Source: Mycolicibacterium neworleansense
GTDB taxonomy: Bacteria; Actinomycetota; Actinomycetes; Mycobacteriales; Mycobacteriaceae
NCBI RefSeq assembly: GCF_001245615.1
Contig: NZ_CWKH01000003.1
Location: 1,054,001 to 1,118,000 of the forward strand
Direction of reading: 5' to 3'
Length of the DNA: 64,000 bases
Shown here: piece after piece, positions 39,117 to 48,379 of the stretch
Layout of the letters: each line of letters begins with the position of its first letter
How positions within the stretch are numbered: position 1 is the first letter of the stretch
Position numbers and translations under genes: made by a program
Notes under the pieces: model-generated
Told to the model about the DNA's origin: nothing
What the model saw: only the letters and a program-made list of their open reading frames with translations
The model's database searches: none

Positions 39117-39788
39117 ATGGACATCCGTCTCATCGAGCATCCACTGGTCCGCCGGGCCGTCCAGGGATTACACGCCTTCAACAGCAGGCATCCCTGGAGT
39201 CACAACGATCACTTCCACCGCTGGATCCTGACGAACCTGCCCGCACATCGCGGCACGGCGATCGATGTCGGATGCGGGCAGGGCGCCCTGGTGGCCCGGC
39301 TGGCCGCACGGTTCACCCAGGTCCATGGCACTGATGTCGATGAAGACATGCGCACACAGGCGGCCCGGCGCTGCGCCGGGCTGGACAACGTCACCATCGA
39401 CGACAGCCGACTCGCCCAGCTCGACGGACCGGTCGATCTGGTCACCATGATCGCGGTACTGCACCACCTCGATGCCGAGCAGGCGCTGACCGACGTCCGA
39501 CGGTTGCTGGCACCCGGCGGACGGTTTCTGGTTGTCGGGCTGGCCGCCCCCGTCTCGGTCCGTGACACCGCGTGGGATGTGGCGTCCGCGGTGACCAACC
39601 CGCTCATCGGCCTGGTCAAGCATCCCCGCCCGGTACGCGGAGGTCCGGTACCGCCGCCGTTCCCGGTCCGCGATCCTCAATTCAGCTTCGATGAGCTTCG
39701 AACGATGGTCGACCGCATCCTGCCGGGCGCCCAGATGCGCCGGCGGCTGGCCTTCCGGCACACGATCTGCTGGACGAAACCGGGCTGA
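39117..39788 (+). CDS. Class I SAM-dependent methyltransferase, substrate unknown
   Basis: 223 residues from ATG 39117; no clear ribosome site. Rossmann methyltransferase motifs in order: AIDVGCGQGALVARLA (motif I), HGTDVDEDM (motif II), VDLVTMIAVLHHL (motif IV) and LLAPGGRFLVVGL. The N-terminus suggests a small-molecule methyltransferase of the ubiE/type 11 group. It stands alone between the ipdC palindrome and the nar locus and has no obvious link to either. Confidence 0.85.
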   Translation: MDIRLIEHPLVRRAVQGLHAFNSRHPWSHNDHFHRWILTNLPAHRGTAIDVGCGQGALVARLAARFTQVHGTDVDEDMRTQAARRCAGLDNVTIDDSRLAQLDGPVDLVTMIAVLHHLDAEQALTDVRRLLAPGGRFLVVGLAAPVSVRDTAWDVASAVTNPLIGLVKHPRPVRGGPVPPPFPVRDPQFSFDELRTMVDRILPGAQMRRRLAFRHTICWTKPG

Positions 39789-40025
39789 GCAAGCCGGCGG
39801 CAGATTGTTACCGCGGTGATAAATCATCGGGCCCGCGGGCGGTGTGAACCGCCCGATCCCAGCGTGGCCAGATGCCGTACGTCGGCCGATGATTTGACGA
39901 TCGCCGCAGGTGAAGGCACGGTTCAGCACGTCGTCGCCGGATCTCGATATGACTACCGCGTTCCCGCGAAATAACTTGCGCGTTAACGCGATTTCACAGC
40001 GCTGACCAACCCCCAGTGCGTTCTT

Positions 40026-40053
40026 TTGACGGCCTCCGCAACCCTCCTACGCT
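40026..40053 (+). promoter_or_regulatory. Candidate SigA-type promoter of narGHJI
   Basis: TTGACG (40026-40031), 16-base spacer, TACGCT (40048-40053), about 30 bp before the narG start. The rest of the 295-bp gap (39789-40083) contains dyad-like sequence GCGCGTTAACGCGA near 39976, which could be a regulator site. No further gene is seen. Confidence 0.45.
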
Positions 40054-40083
40054 CGTAAATCAACCCACCTGGAGGGACGGACC

Positions 40084-43000
40084 GTGGTCGATTCACATAC
40101 CGGCAGCGCAGCACCGGCTGATGCGTTGCTGCGCCTGGGTAAGTACTTCCACCGCGGCGAGATCTCCACCGATCAGCGGACCCTGCACAAGGTCGGCGGC
40201 CGCTCGGCTGACGATTTCTATCGGGACCGGTGGGCGCACGACAAGGTGGTGCGGTCGACCCACGGCGTCAACTGCACCGGATCCTGCTCGTGGAAGATCT
40301 ACGTCAAAGACGGCGTGATCACGTGGGAGTCGCAGCAGACCGACTACCCTTCGGTCGGCGCCGACAAGCCCGAGTACGAACCGCGCGGATGCCCGCGCGG
40401 TGCCTCGTTCTCCTGGTACACGTACTCCCCTGCACGCGTCCGCTATCCATACGTGCGCGGAGTACTGCTGGAGTACTACCGCGAGGCCAAGGAACGACTC
40501 AAGGACCCCGTGCTCGCCTGGGCCGACATTGTCGAGGATCCGGAAAAGTCGAAGCGGTACAAGGCCGCCCGCGGCAAGGGCGGATTCGTCCGTGCCGAAT
40601 GGTGGGAGGCCGCGGAGATCGCCGCCGCCGCCCATGTCCACACGGTCAAGAAGTACGGGCCGGACCGCGTGGCCGGGTTCTCACCCATTCCGGCGATGTC
40701 GATGGTGAGCCACGCCGTGGGGGCCCGGTTCATCTCGCTGCTCGGCGGGTCGATGCTGTCGTTCTACGACTGGTACGCCGACCTGCCGGTGGCCTCCCCG
40801 CAGGTGTTCGGTGACCAGACCGATGTGCCCGAATCGGCCGACTGGTTCGACGCGGGCTACCTGATCATGTGGGGCTCCAACGTCCCCGTCACACGAACGC
40901 CTGACGCCCACTACATGACCGAGGCCCGCTACCGCGGCCAGAAGGTGGTCGTGGTGTCGCCGGACTACGCCGACAACACCAAGTTCGCCGACGAATGGCT
41001 GCCGGCCCGGCCCGGTACCGATGCCGCTCTCGCGATGGCGATGGGGCACGTCATCCTCAAGGAGTTCTTCGTCGAGCGGCAGACGCCGTACTTCACCGAC
41101 TACGTCAAGAAGTACACCGACCTGCCGTTCCTGGTCACCCTCGTCGAACACGACGGGCGAGTGCTGCCCGGGAAGTTCCTCACCGCGGCCGATCTGGGGG
41201 GCGAGTACGCCGAAACCGAAGCCGCCGAATCCAAAACGGTTCTCTTGGACCAGGCCGGGCGGCCGGTGGTGCCGAATGGCTCACTCGGGCACCGCTTCAC
41301 CGCATCCGGTGAGGGGCATTGGAACCTCGACCTGCAGGGTGTCCACCCGATGCTGACCCTGCACGGCAACAACGACGACACCGCGACCGTGGGCCTTCCC
41401 CGGTTCGACAGCGACAAGCCGGGCGTCCTCGAACGCGGCGTGCCTACCAGAATCGTTGCCGGACACCGGGTGACGACGGTCTTCGACCTGATGCTGGCCC
41501 AGTACGGGGTAGCGCGCGACGGGCTGCCCGGGCAGTGGCCGGCCGGATACGACGATGCGTCCGAGCCCTACACGCCGGCCTGGCAGGAAGAGATCACCGG
41601 TGTGCCCGCCCAAGCTGCCGAGCGCATCGCCCGCGAGTTCGCCGACAATGCCGAACGTTCCAAGGGACGGTCGATGATTTTGATGGGCGCGGGCACCAAC
41701 CACTGGTTCCACTCCGATCAGATCTACCGGTCATTCCTTTCGCTGGTCATGCTCACCGGCTGCCAGGGCGTCAACGGTGGCGGCTGGGCGCACTACGTCG
41801 GCCAGGAGAAGTGCCGGCCGGTCACCGGTTGGGCGACACTGGCGTTCGGCCTGGACTGGCAGCGGCCACCACGGCAGATGCAGGGCACCGTGTTCTGGTA
41901 CCTGGCGACCAACCAGTGGCGCTATGACCCGTTCACCTCGGAGGTGATGGCCTCACCGCTGGCCGAGGGTAAGTTCGCGGGCCGCACCGCCGCCGACAAC
42001 ATCGCCCTGGCCAGCCGGCTCGGCTGGATGCCGAGTTACCCCACGTTCAACCGCAACCCGCTGGATCTGGCCGACGAGGCCGCCCGCCTCGACAAAGATG
42101 CCGCCAGCTACGTTGTGGACGGGCTGAAGTCGGGCCATCTGCAGTTCGCCTGCGAAGACCCCGACGCCCCGGAGAACTTCCCGCGCTGCCTGACGGTGTG
42201 GCGGTCGAATCTGCTCGGCTCCTCGGCCAAGGGCAACGAGTACTTCCTCAAACACCTGCTGGGCACCGACTCCGCGGTGGCCGCGCGCGACGAGGAAGGC
42301 ATCCGTCCCCAGGAGGTGCGCTGGCGCGACGAGGCCCCGGTGGGCAAGCTGGATCTGCTGCTGTCCCTGGACTTCCGCAACACCAGTACGACCCTGTTCT
42401 CCGACATCGTGCTGCCCGCGGCCACCTGGTACGAGAAGCACGACCTGTCCAGCACGGACATGCACCCGTTCGTCCACGCCTTCTCACCGGCCATCTCGCC
42501 GCCGTGGGAGACCAAGACCGACTTCGAGGCGTTCCACCGCATCGCGCGCGGGTTCTCCTGGCTGGCCGAGAAGCACCTCGGCAAGCGCAAGGACATCGTG
42601 GCCATGCCGCTGCAGCACGACAGCGCCGACGCCACCGCGCAGCCCGGTGGCCGCGTGCTGGATTGGAAAGCCGGTGAGTGCGAACCGATTCCCGGCAAGA
42701 CCATGCCCCGGCTGGTGATGGTGGACCGCGACTATCCGGCCATTGCCGAGAAGATGGCTGCGCTCGGGCCGATGGTGGAAACCGTGGGCCTCACCACCAA
42801 AGGCGTCACCACTCATCCCGACGCCGAGGTCGAGTACCTGCGCGGCGTCAACGGCGCGGTGGTCAGCGGTGTCGCGATCGGACGCCCCTCGCTGGCCAAG
42901 GACATCCACGCCGCCGAGGCCATCTTGGCGTTGTCGGGCACCACGAACGGGCGTCTGGCCGTCGAGGGCTTCGAGGCGCTGGAACGTCGCACCGGAACCG

Positions 43001-43758
43001 AACTGGTCGACCTGGCCAAGGAGAGCGAGGGTAAGCGGATCACCTTCGCCGACACCCAGGCCCGGCCGGTTCCGGTCAACACCTCACCGGAATGGTCGGG
43101 TTCGGAGACCGGTGGCCGGCGCTACTCCCCCTTCACCATCAACACCGAGCGGCTCAAGCCGTGGCACACGCTGACCGGCCGCCAGCACTTCTATCTGGAC
43201 CACGACTGGATGAGTGAGCTCGGCGAGCAACTGCCCACGTTCCGGCCGCCGCTGGACATGACGGCACTCTTCAACGAACCTGCCGTCGGGGATACCAGCG
43301 GAGGAATCACCGTGCGGTACCTGACGCCGCACTCGAAGTGGTCGATTCACTCTGCGTACCAGGACAACCTGTACATGCTGACGCTGTCCCGCGGCGGCCA
43401 ATGCATCTGGATGTCGGACGTGGACGCCGCCAAGATCGGGGTCAAGGACAACGACTGGATCGAGTGCACCAACCGCAACGGCGTGGTGAATGCCCGGGCC
43501 ATCGTCAGCCACCGCATGCCCGAGGGGCTGGTGTTCATGTACCACGCCCAGGACAAGGCCGTCGACGTGCCGCGCACCGAGAAGAACGGCAAACGCGGCG
43601 GCATCCACAATGCGCTGACCCGGATCATGATCAAGCCGACGCACCTGATCGGCGGGTACGCACAGCAATCCTTCGCCCTGAATTACCACGGGCCCACCGG
43701 AAACCAACGCGATGAGGTCACCACGATTCGTCGCCGCTCGCAGGATGTGGAGTACTGA
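40084..43758 (+). CDS. narG: Respiratory nitrate reductase alpha subunit NarG
   Basis: 1224 residues, GTG start 40084 with GGAGGGACGG upstream. Membrane-bound Mo-bisMGD nitrate reductase catalytic subunit. The FS0 cluster ligands are visible as His59-x3-Cys63-x3-Cys67 and Cys102 (RGCPRGASF), the arrangement of E. coli NarG; the Mo-site region follows (FYDWYADLP). No twin-arginine leader is seen, as is usual for cytoplasm-facing NarG. First gene of narGHJI: reduces nitrate to nitrite with electrons from NarH and NarI. Confidence 0.97.
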   Translation: MVDSHTGSAAPADALLRLGKYFHRGEISTDQRTLHKVGGRSADDFYRDRWAHDKVVRSTHGVNCTGSCSWKIYVKDGVITWESQQTDYPSVGADKPEYEPRGCPRGASFSWYTYSPARVRYPYVRGVLLEYYREAKERLKDPVLAWADIVEDPEKSKRYKAARGKGGFVRAEWWEAAEIAAAAHVHTVKKYGPDRVAGFSPIPAMSMVSHAVGARFISLLGGSMLSFYDWYADLPVASPQVFGDQTDVPESADWFDAGYLIMWGSNVPVTRTPDAHYMTEARYRGQKVVVVSPDYADNTKFADEWLPARPGTDAALAMAMGHVILKEFFVERQTPYFTDYVKKYTDLPFLVTLVEHDGRVLPGKFLTAADLGGEYAETEAAESKTVLLDQAGRPVVPNGSLGHRFTASGEGHWNLDLQGVHPMLTLHGNNDDTATVGLPRFDSDKPGVLERGVPTRIVAGHRVTTVFDLMLAQYGVARDGLPGQWPAGYDDASEPYTPAWQEEITGVPAQAAERIAREFADNAERSKGRSMILMGAGTNHWFHSDQIYRSFLSLVMLTGCQGVNGGGWAHYVGQEKCRPVTGWATLAFGLDWQRPPRQMQGTVFWYLATNQWRYDPFTSEVMASPLAEGKFAGRTAADNIALASRLGWMPSYPTFNRNPLDLADEAARLDKDAASYVVDGLKSGHLQFACEDPDAPENFPRCLTVWRSNLLGSSAKGNEYFLKHLLGTDSAVAARDEEGIRPQEVRWRDEAPVGKLDLLLSLDFRNTSTTLFSDIVLPAATWYEKHDLSSTDMHPFVHAFSPAISPPWETKTDFEAFHRIARGFSWLAEKHLGKRKDIVAMPLQHDSADATAQPGGRVLDWKAGECEPIPGKTMPRLVMVDRDYPAIAEKMAALGPMVETVGLTTKGVTTHPDAEVEYLRGVNGAVVSGVAIGRPSLAKDIHAAEAILALSGTTNGRLAVEGFEALERRTGTELVDLAKESEGKRITFADTQARPVPVNTSPEWSGSETGGRRYSPFTINTERLKPWHTLTGRQHFYLDHDWMSELGEQLPTFRPPLDMTALFNEPAVGDTSGGITVRYLTPHSKWSIHSAYQDNLYMLTLSRGGQCIWMSDVDAAKIGVKDNDWIECTNRNGVVNARAIVSHRMPEGLVFMYHAQDKAVDVPRTEKNGKRGGIHNALTRIMIKPTHLIGGYAQQSFALNYHGPTGNQRDEVTTIRRRSQDVEY

Positions 43759-43760
43759 CG

Positions 43761-45365
43761 ATGAGAGTCATGGCGCAGCTCGCGATGGTGATGAACCTCG
43801 ACAAGTGCATCGGTTGCCACACCTGCAGCGTCACGTGCAAGCAGGCATGGACGAACCGCAGCGGTGTGGAGTACGTGTGGTTCAACAACGTGGAAACCCG
43901 TCCCGGCCAAGGCTATCCACGTCAGTACCAGGATCAGGAGAAGTGGAAGGGCGGCTGGACGCTGAACAAGCGCGGCAAGCTCACCCTCAAGTCCGGATCG
44001 CGGTTCAAACGTCTGCTGAACATCTTCGCCAATCCTGACCTGCCCACGGTGTCGGACTACTACGACCCGTGGACCTACGACTACGAGAACCTGCTGTCGG
44101 CGCCGGCCATGGACACCACACCGGTGGCGCGCCCCAAGTCGCTGATCACCGGACGCGACACCAAGGTCACCTGGGGCGCCAACTGGGACGACGACCTTGG
44201 CGGCGGTCCGGAGCAGGTGAGCCGGGACCCGTTGCTGGCCAAGGTGGCTGAAATCTCTGACAAGGTCAAGCTCGAGTTCGAGCAGACCTTCATGTTCTAC
44301 CTGCCGCGCATCTGCGAGCACTGCCTCAACCCGGCCTGCGCGGCGTCCTGCCCATCGGGAGCGATCTACAAGCGCTCAGAAGACGGCATCGTCTTGGTGG
44401 ATCAGGACAAGTGCCGGGGCTGGCGCCAATGCGTCACCGGCTGCCCCTACAAGAAGATCTACTTCAACCACAAGACCGGCAAGGCCGAGAAGTGCACGTT
44501 CTGCTACCCGCGCGTCGAGGTCGGAATCCCCACGGTGTGTTCGGAGACCTGCGTGGGGCGGCTCCGCTACATCGGGGTGATGCTCTACGACGCGGACGCG
44601 GTGCTGGAGGCGGCCTCGGTCACCGACGACAAGGACCTCTACCCGTCACAGCTCGGGGTGTTCCTCAACCCGCATGACCCACGCGTGGTGGCGGAGGCCG
44701 AACGAGCCGGGATCTCGCCCGAATGGATTGAAGCGGCGCAGAATTCACCGGTGTACCGGCTGATCGTCGACTATCAGGTGGCCCTGCCCCTGCATCCGGA
44801 GTACCGGACGATGCCGATGGTCTGGTACGTGCCGCCGCTGTCGCCGGTGGTGGACATCCTCAAGGAGACCGGCCACGACGGAGAGAACAAGAACAACCTG
44901 TTCGGCGCGATCGACACACTGCGCATCCCGGTCGAGTACCTCGCCGAGTTGTTCACCGCGGGTGAGGTGGGGCCGGTCCGGGCCGCCCTGCAGCGGCTCG
45001 CGGCGATGCGGGCGTACATGCGGGCAGCCAACCTCGGTGAGGAGTTCGACGAGACCATCCCGGAATCGGTGCGGTTGAGCGGCGACGAGATCGAGGCGAT
45101 GTACCGGCTGCTGGCGATCGCCAAATACCAGGACAGGTATGTCATCCCCACCGGTGCCGGCTCCGATGCCCACCGCCTCGACGCGCTGGCCACCGGCTGC
45201 AGCCTGGACGGCGACGGCGGTCCCGGTATGACCGCATTCGACACCATGGTGGACAAGTTCCACCTGACGCACACCAATGACGCTGTTCCGCAGGGCGATC
45301 CGACCCGGGTCAACCTGCTCAACTGGGACGGCCGGAGCACAGACGGGTTGTTACCGACCACATGA
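43761..45365 (+). CDS. narH: Nitrate reductase beta subunit NarH
   Basis: 534 residues. Four iron-sulfur binding groups: CIGCHTCSVTC (16-26), CEHCLNPACAASCP, CRGWRQCVTGCPYKK (Trp replaces one Cys, as expected for the 3Fe-4S centre) and CTFCYPRVEVGIPTVCSETC. Passes electrons from NarI heme to NarG. It starts 2 bp after narG and overlaps narJ by 4 bp. Confidence 0.97.
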   Translation: MRVMAQLAMVMNLDKCIGCHTCSVTCKQAWTNRSGVEYVWFNNVETRPGQGYPRQYQDQEKWKGGWTLNKRGKLTLKSGSRFKRLLNIFANPDLPTVSDYYDPWTYDYENLLSAPAMDTTPVARPKSLITGRDTKVTWGANWDDDLGGGPEQVSRDPLLAKVAEISDKVKLEFEQTFMFYLPRICEHCLNPACAASCPSGAIYKRSEDGIVLVDQDKCRGWRQCVTGCPYKKIYFNHKTGKAEKCTFCYPRVEVGIPTVCSETCVGRLRYIGVMLYDADAVLEAASVTDDKDLYPSQLGVFLNPHDPRVVAEAERAGISPEWIEAAQNSPVYRLIVDYQVALPLHPEYRTMPMVWYVPPLSPVVDILKETGHDGENKNNLFGAIDTLRIPVEYLAELFTAGEVGPVRAALQRLAAMRAYMRAANLGEEFDETIPESVRLSGDEIEAMYRLLAIAKYQDRYVIPTGAGSDAHRLDALATGCSLDGDGGPGMTAFDTMVDKFHLTHTNDAVPQGDPTRVNLLNWDGRSTDGLLPTT

Positions 45366-46042
45366 AGCTACTCACCCTCGGTCGCAGGACAGGCACGGGT
45401 TCTGCCCTGTCCGAGCGCCAGCAGCGTCTGGTGTGGCGCATCGCCGCGCTGTTGCTCGACTACCCGACTGCCGAGACGGCCGATCTCGTCGACCAACTCA
45501 CCGCGGCGACAACGGAACTGCCGGAGTCGGCTCGGGTGCCGCTCACCGAGTTCCTGCGTCAGTTCAACGAAACAGATCCCATGCGGCGTGCGTCGAACTA
45601 TGTCGAGACGTTCGACATGCAACGTCGCAGCAGCCTGCACCTGACCTACTACGCCTACGGCGACACCCGCAAGCGGGGCATGGCGCTGCTGCGGTTCAAG
45701 CATGCCTACCGCCAGGCGGGCCTGGAGGTAGGCGACTTGGAGAATTCCGAGCTGCCCGACTACCTGCCCATGGTGCTCGAGTTCGCCGCCACGGTCGATC
45801 AAGTCCAAGGTGAGCGCCTACTGGCCGAGCACGTCCCGGTGCTCGAACTGCTGCGACTTTCCCTGCAGGACAACGAGTCCTACTACACCGGGTTGCTGGC
45901 CGCCGTCCTGGCCACGTTGCCGCCGGTGAACAGTGCCGACCGGCGCCGTATCGCACAGCTCGCCGCCGAGGGTCCGCCGGACGAGGATGTCGGTCTCGAC
46001 CCGTTCGCGATGGATCCGATGTCGTCAGGAGGAACCATATGA
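45362..46042 (+). CDS. narJ: Nitrate reductase assembly chaperone NarJ
   Basis: 226 residues, TorD/NarJ family all-helical chaperone (WRIAALLLDYPTAET; FDMQRRSSLHLTYYAYGDTRKRG, the best conserved family segment; DYLPMVLEFA). Required for molybdenum cofactor insertion into NarG. Overlaps narH (ATGA) and narI (ATGA). Confidence 0.95.
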   Translation: MKLLTLGRRTGTGSALSERQQRLVWRIAALLLDYPTAETADLVDQLTAATTELPESARVPLTEFLRQFNETDPMRRASNYVETFDMQRRSSLHLTYYAYGDTRKRGMALLRFKHAYRQAGLEVGDLENSELPDYLPMVLEFAATVDQVQGERLLAEHVPVLELLRLSLQDNESYYTGLLAAVLATLPPVNSADRRRIAQLAAEGPPDEDVGLDPFAMDPMSSGGTI

Positions 46043-46782
46043 GCAACGTGCTGTGGATGACCCTGCCGTACATCGCCTTCACCTCATTCCTGCTCGGGCA
46101 CGTCTGGCGCTACAAGGCCGACCAGTTCGGTTGGACCACACGGTCTTCGCAGATCTACGAGAGCAGGCTGCTGCGGCTGGGCAGCCCGTTGTTCCACTTC
46201 GGCATCCTCGGTGTGCTTGCCGGGCATGTCGTCGGATTGTTGATCCCGGAGTCGTGGACTGCCGCAGTCGGGATCTCCGAACACGTCTACCACCTGATGT
46301 CGGTGAGCATGGGCTCACTGGCCGGAGTGGCCGTCGTCGCCGGCGTGGCCATCCTGCTCTACCGCCGGGTCACGGTGCCGGAGGTGCGCACCGCAACCAC
46401 GTTCAACGACAAGGTGATGTATCTGCTGCTGGTCGGCGCACTGGCGACCGGAATGCTGAACACTTTGACCAACGTCTTCTCGACCTACAACTACCGCGAA
46501 ACCGTCTCACCGTGGTTCCGCAGCTTGTTCACGCTGCATCCGGCGCCGCAGCTGATGGCCGAAACGCCGTGGACGTTCCAGGCGCATGTCCTGATCGTGC
46601 TGGCCCTGCTCGGCGTCTGGCCGTACACGCGGTTGGTGCACATGTTCAGTGCGCCGATCGGGTACCTGGTGCGTCCCTACGTGATCTACCGCAGCCGTGA
46701 TCCGCAGCGCGCGGGCAAGAACCGCTACGCCAAGGCGTGGGTGACGCCGCAGGCCCCGCCACCGCGCAGCCGTTGGGTGTGA
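46039..46782 (+). CDS. narI: Nitrate reductase gamma subunit NarI (cytochrome b)
   Basis: 247 residues with five hydrophobic segments. Heme-ligand histidines are in FLLGHVWRYKADQFGW, HFGILGVLAGHVVGLL and WPYTRLVHMFSAP. Anchors NarGH to the membrane and oxidises menaquinol. Last gene of the overlapped narGHJI set. Confidence 0.95.
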   Translation: MSNVLWMTLPYIAFTSFLLGHVWRYKADQFGWTTRSSQIYESRLLRLGSPLFHFGILGVLAGHVVGLLIPESWTAAVGISEHVYHLMSVSMGSLAGVAVVAGVAILLYRRVTVPEVRTATTFNDKVMYLLLVGALATGMLNTLTNVFSTYNYRETVSPWFRSLFTLHPAPQLMAETPWTFQAHVLIVLALLGVWPYTRLVHMFSAPIGYLVRPYVIYRSRDPQRAGKNRYAKAWVTPQAPPPRSRWV

Positions 46783-46892
46783 TCGACGTAAACATCTTTC
46801 TCACAACGGAATTCGTCTCCGGGTGAGCAGATATTCACGGCTCGGACACGGCACGCAGCTTCCGGGCAACAAGTAATTCCTAGGTTTGCAAC

Positions 46893-48287
46893 ATGCTCCG
46901 ATCACGTACGATCACCGACTGGGATCCCGAAGACACCGTGGCCTGGGAGGCCAAAAACAAGTACATCGCCCGACGAAACCTGTTCTGGTCGGTGGTCGCC
47001 GAGCATGTCGGGTTCTCGGTGTGGACCATGTGGTCGGTCATGGTGCTGTTCATGCCCGAAGACGTGTACGGCTTCTCCGCCGGAGACAAGTTCCTGCTCG
47101 GCGCGACCGCCACCCTGGTGGGTGGCTGCCTGCGCGTGCCCTACACCCTGGCCACCGCGAAATTCGGCGGGCGTAACTGGACGGTGTTCTCGGCTTTCGT
47201 GCTGCTGATCCCCACGTTGGGCACCATGTGGCTGTTGGCCAATCCGGGCCTGCCGCTGTGGCCGTATCTGCTGTGTGCGGCCGTCGGCGGCTTCGGCGGC
47301 GGCAACTTCGCCTCGTCGATGACCAACATCAACGCCTTCTATCCGCAACGGCTCAAGGGCTGGGCACTGGGGCTCAACGCGGGTGGCGGCAACATCGGGG
47401 TGCCGGTGCTCCAGTTGGTCGGCCTGCTGGTCATCGCTACCGCGGGCAACCGATCCCCCTACTGGGTGTGCGCCGTCTATCTGGTGTTGTTGGCGGTAGC
47501 GGCGATCGGCGCTGCGCTGTTCATGGACAACCTCGAGCAGCATCAGATCGACACCACCGCAATGCGTTCCATTCTGTCGGTTCGCGACACGTGGGTGATC
47601 GCACTGCTCTACATCGGCACCTTCGGTTCATTCATCGGGTTCTCGTTCGCCTTTGGCCAGGTGCTGCAGATCAACTTCGTCACAGGCGGGCAGAATCCCG
47701 CGGAGGCCGCGTTGCATGCCGCACAAATCGCCTTCATCGGACCGCTGCTCGGGTCGCTCGCCCGGGTCTCCGGCGGTAAGTTGGCCGACCGGGTCGGTGG
47801 TGGACGCGTCACCACCGTGGCGTTCGGCGGGATGATCCTCGCCGGGGCGCTCCTGATCGCAGTATCGACCTATCATGACCACACCGGCGGCCCTGTCGGA
47901 ACTGCCACGATGATCGGATTCGTCGCGGGTTTCGTTGCGCTGTTTGTGCTCTCGGGTATCGGCAACGGATCGGTGTACAAGATGATCCCGTCGATCTTCG
48001 AGGCCCGGAGCCGGTCGCTCATCGGCAGCGAAGCCGATAAGCAGCAGTGGTCACGGGCGATGTCGGGCGCTCTGATCGGCTTCGCCGGCGCAGTGGGCGC
48101 GCTCGGCGGGGTGGGTATCAACCTGGCGTTGCGTCAGTCCTACCTTTCCAGCGGGTCGGCCACGACGGCGTTCTGGATCTTCCTGGCGTTCTACGCGTTG
48201 GCCATGGCACTGACTTGGTTCCGGTACGTCCGCACCCCCACCGCACGGCGGTACACACCCTCGATGCTCGACAGCGTCCCCGCCTGA
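46893..48287 (+). CDS. narK: Nitrate/nitrite transporter NarK
   Basis: 464 residues, major facilitator with about 12 membrane segments and the nitrate signature GGFGGGNFASSMTNINAFYP, plus the second signature LGLNAGGGNIGVPVLQL. Imports nitrate and/or exports nitrite for NarGHI. It follows narI by 110 bp. TAGGTT at 46881-46886 ends 7 bases before the ATG, so a leaderless message from its own promoter is possible. The palindrome at 48301-48356 lies downstream. Confidence 0.95.
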   Translation: MLRSRTITDWDPEDTVAWEAKNKYIARRNLFWSVVAEHVGFSVWTMWSVMVLFMPEDVYGFSAGDKFLLGATATLVGGCLRVPYTLATAKFGGRNWTVFSAFVLLIPTLGTMWLLANPGLPLWPYLLCAAVGGFGGGNFASSMTNINAFYPQRLKGWALGLNAGGGNIGVPVLQLVGLLVIATAGNRSPYWVCAVYLVLLAVAAIGAALFMDNLEQHQIDTTAMRSILSVRDTWVIALLYIGTFGSFIGFSFAFGQVLQINFVTGGQNPAEAALHAAQIAFIGPLLGSLARVSGGKLADRVGGGRVTTVAFGGMILAGALLIAVSTYHDHTGGPVGTATMIGFVAGFVALFVLSGIGNGSVYKMIPSIFEARSRSLIGSEADKQQWSRAMSGALIGFAGAVGALGGVGINLALRQSYLSSGSATTAFWIFLAFYALAMALTWFRYVRTPTARRYTPSMLDSVPA

Positions 48288-48300
48288 CGCCGCTCTCTGC

Positions 48301-48356
48301 CGAGCAGACAGAAAACTGCCCCTTTTCCTGCGAAAAGGGGCAGTTCTGTCTGCTCG
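48301..48356. terminator. Long palindrome between narK and fadA6 (GAGCAGACA family)
   Basis: CGAGCAGACAG (48301-48311) plus AACTGCCCCTTTTC pair with GAAAAGGGGCAGTT plus CTGTCTGCTCG (to 48356), about 25 bp with a 2-base bulge and a CTGC loop. Lies between convergent genes and shares ends and TTTTC/GAAAA core with the palindrome at 38952-39001. Confidence 0.82.
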
Positions 48357-48379
48357 CGGGATGAACTCCCGCAGTGGGA

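Noticed and set aside
46790..46812. Possible GlnR or other regulator box before narK (GTAAACATCTTTCTCAC)
   Set aside because: Matches the known GlnR pattern only partly; not enough to call.
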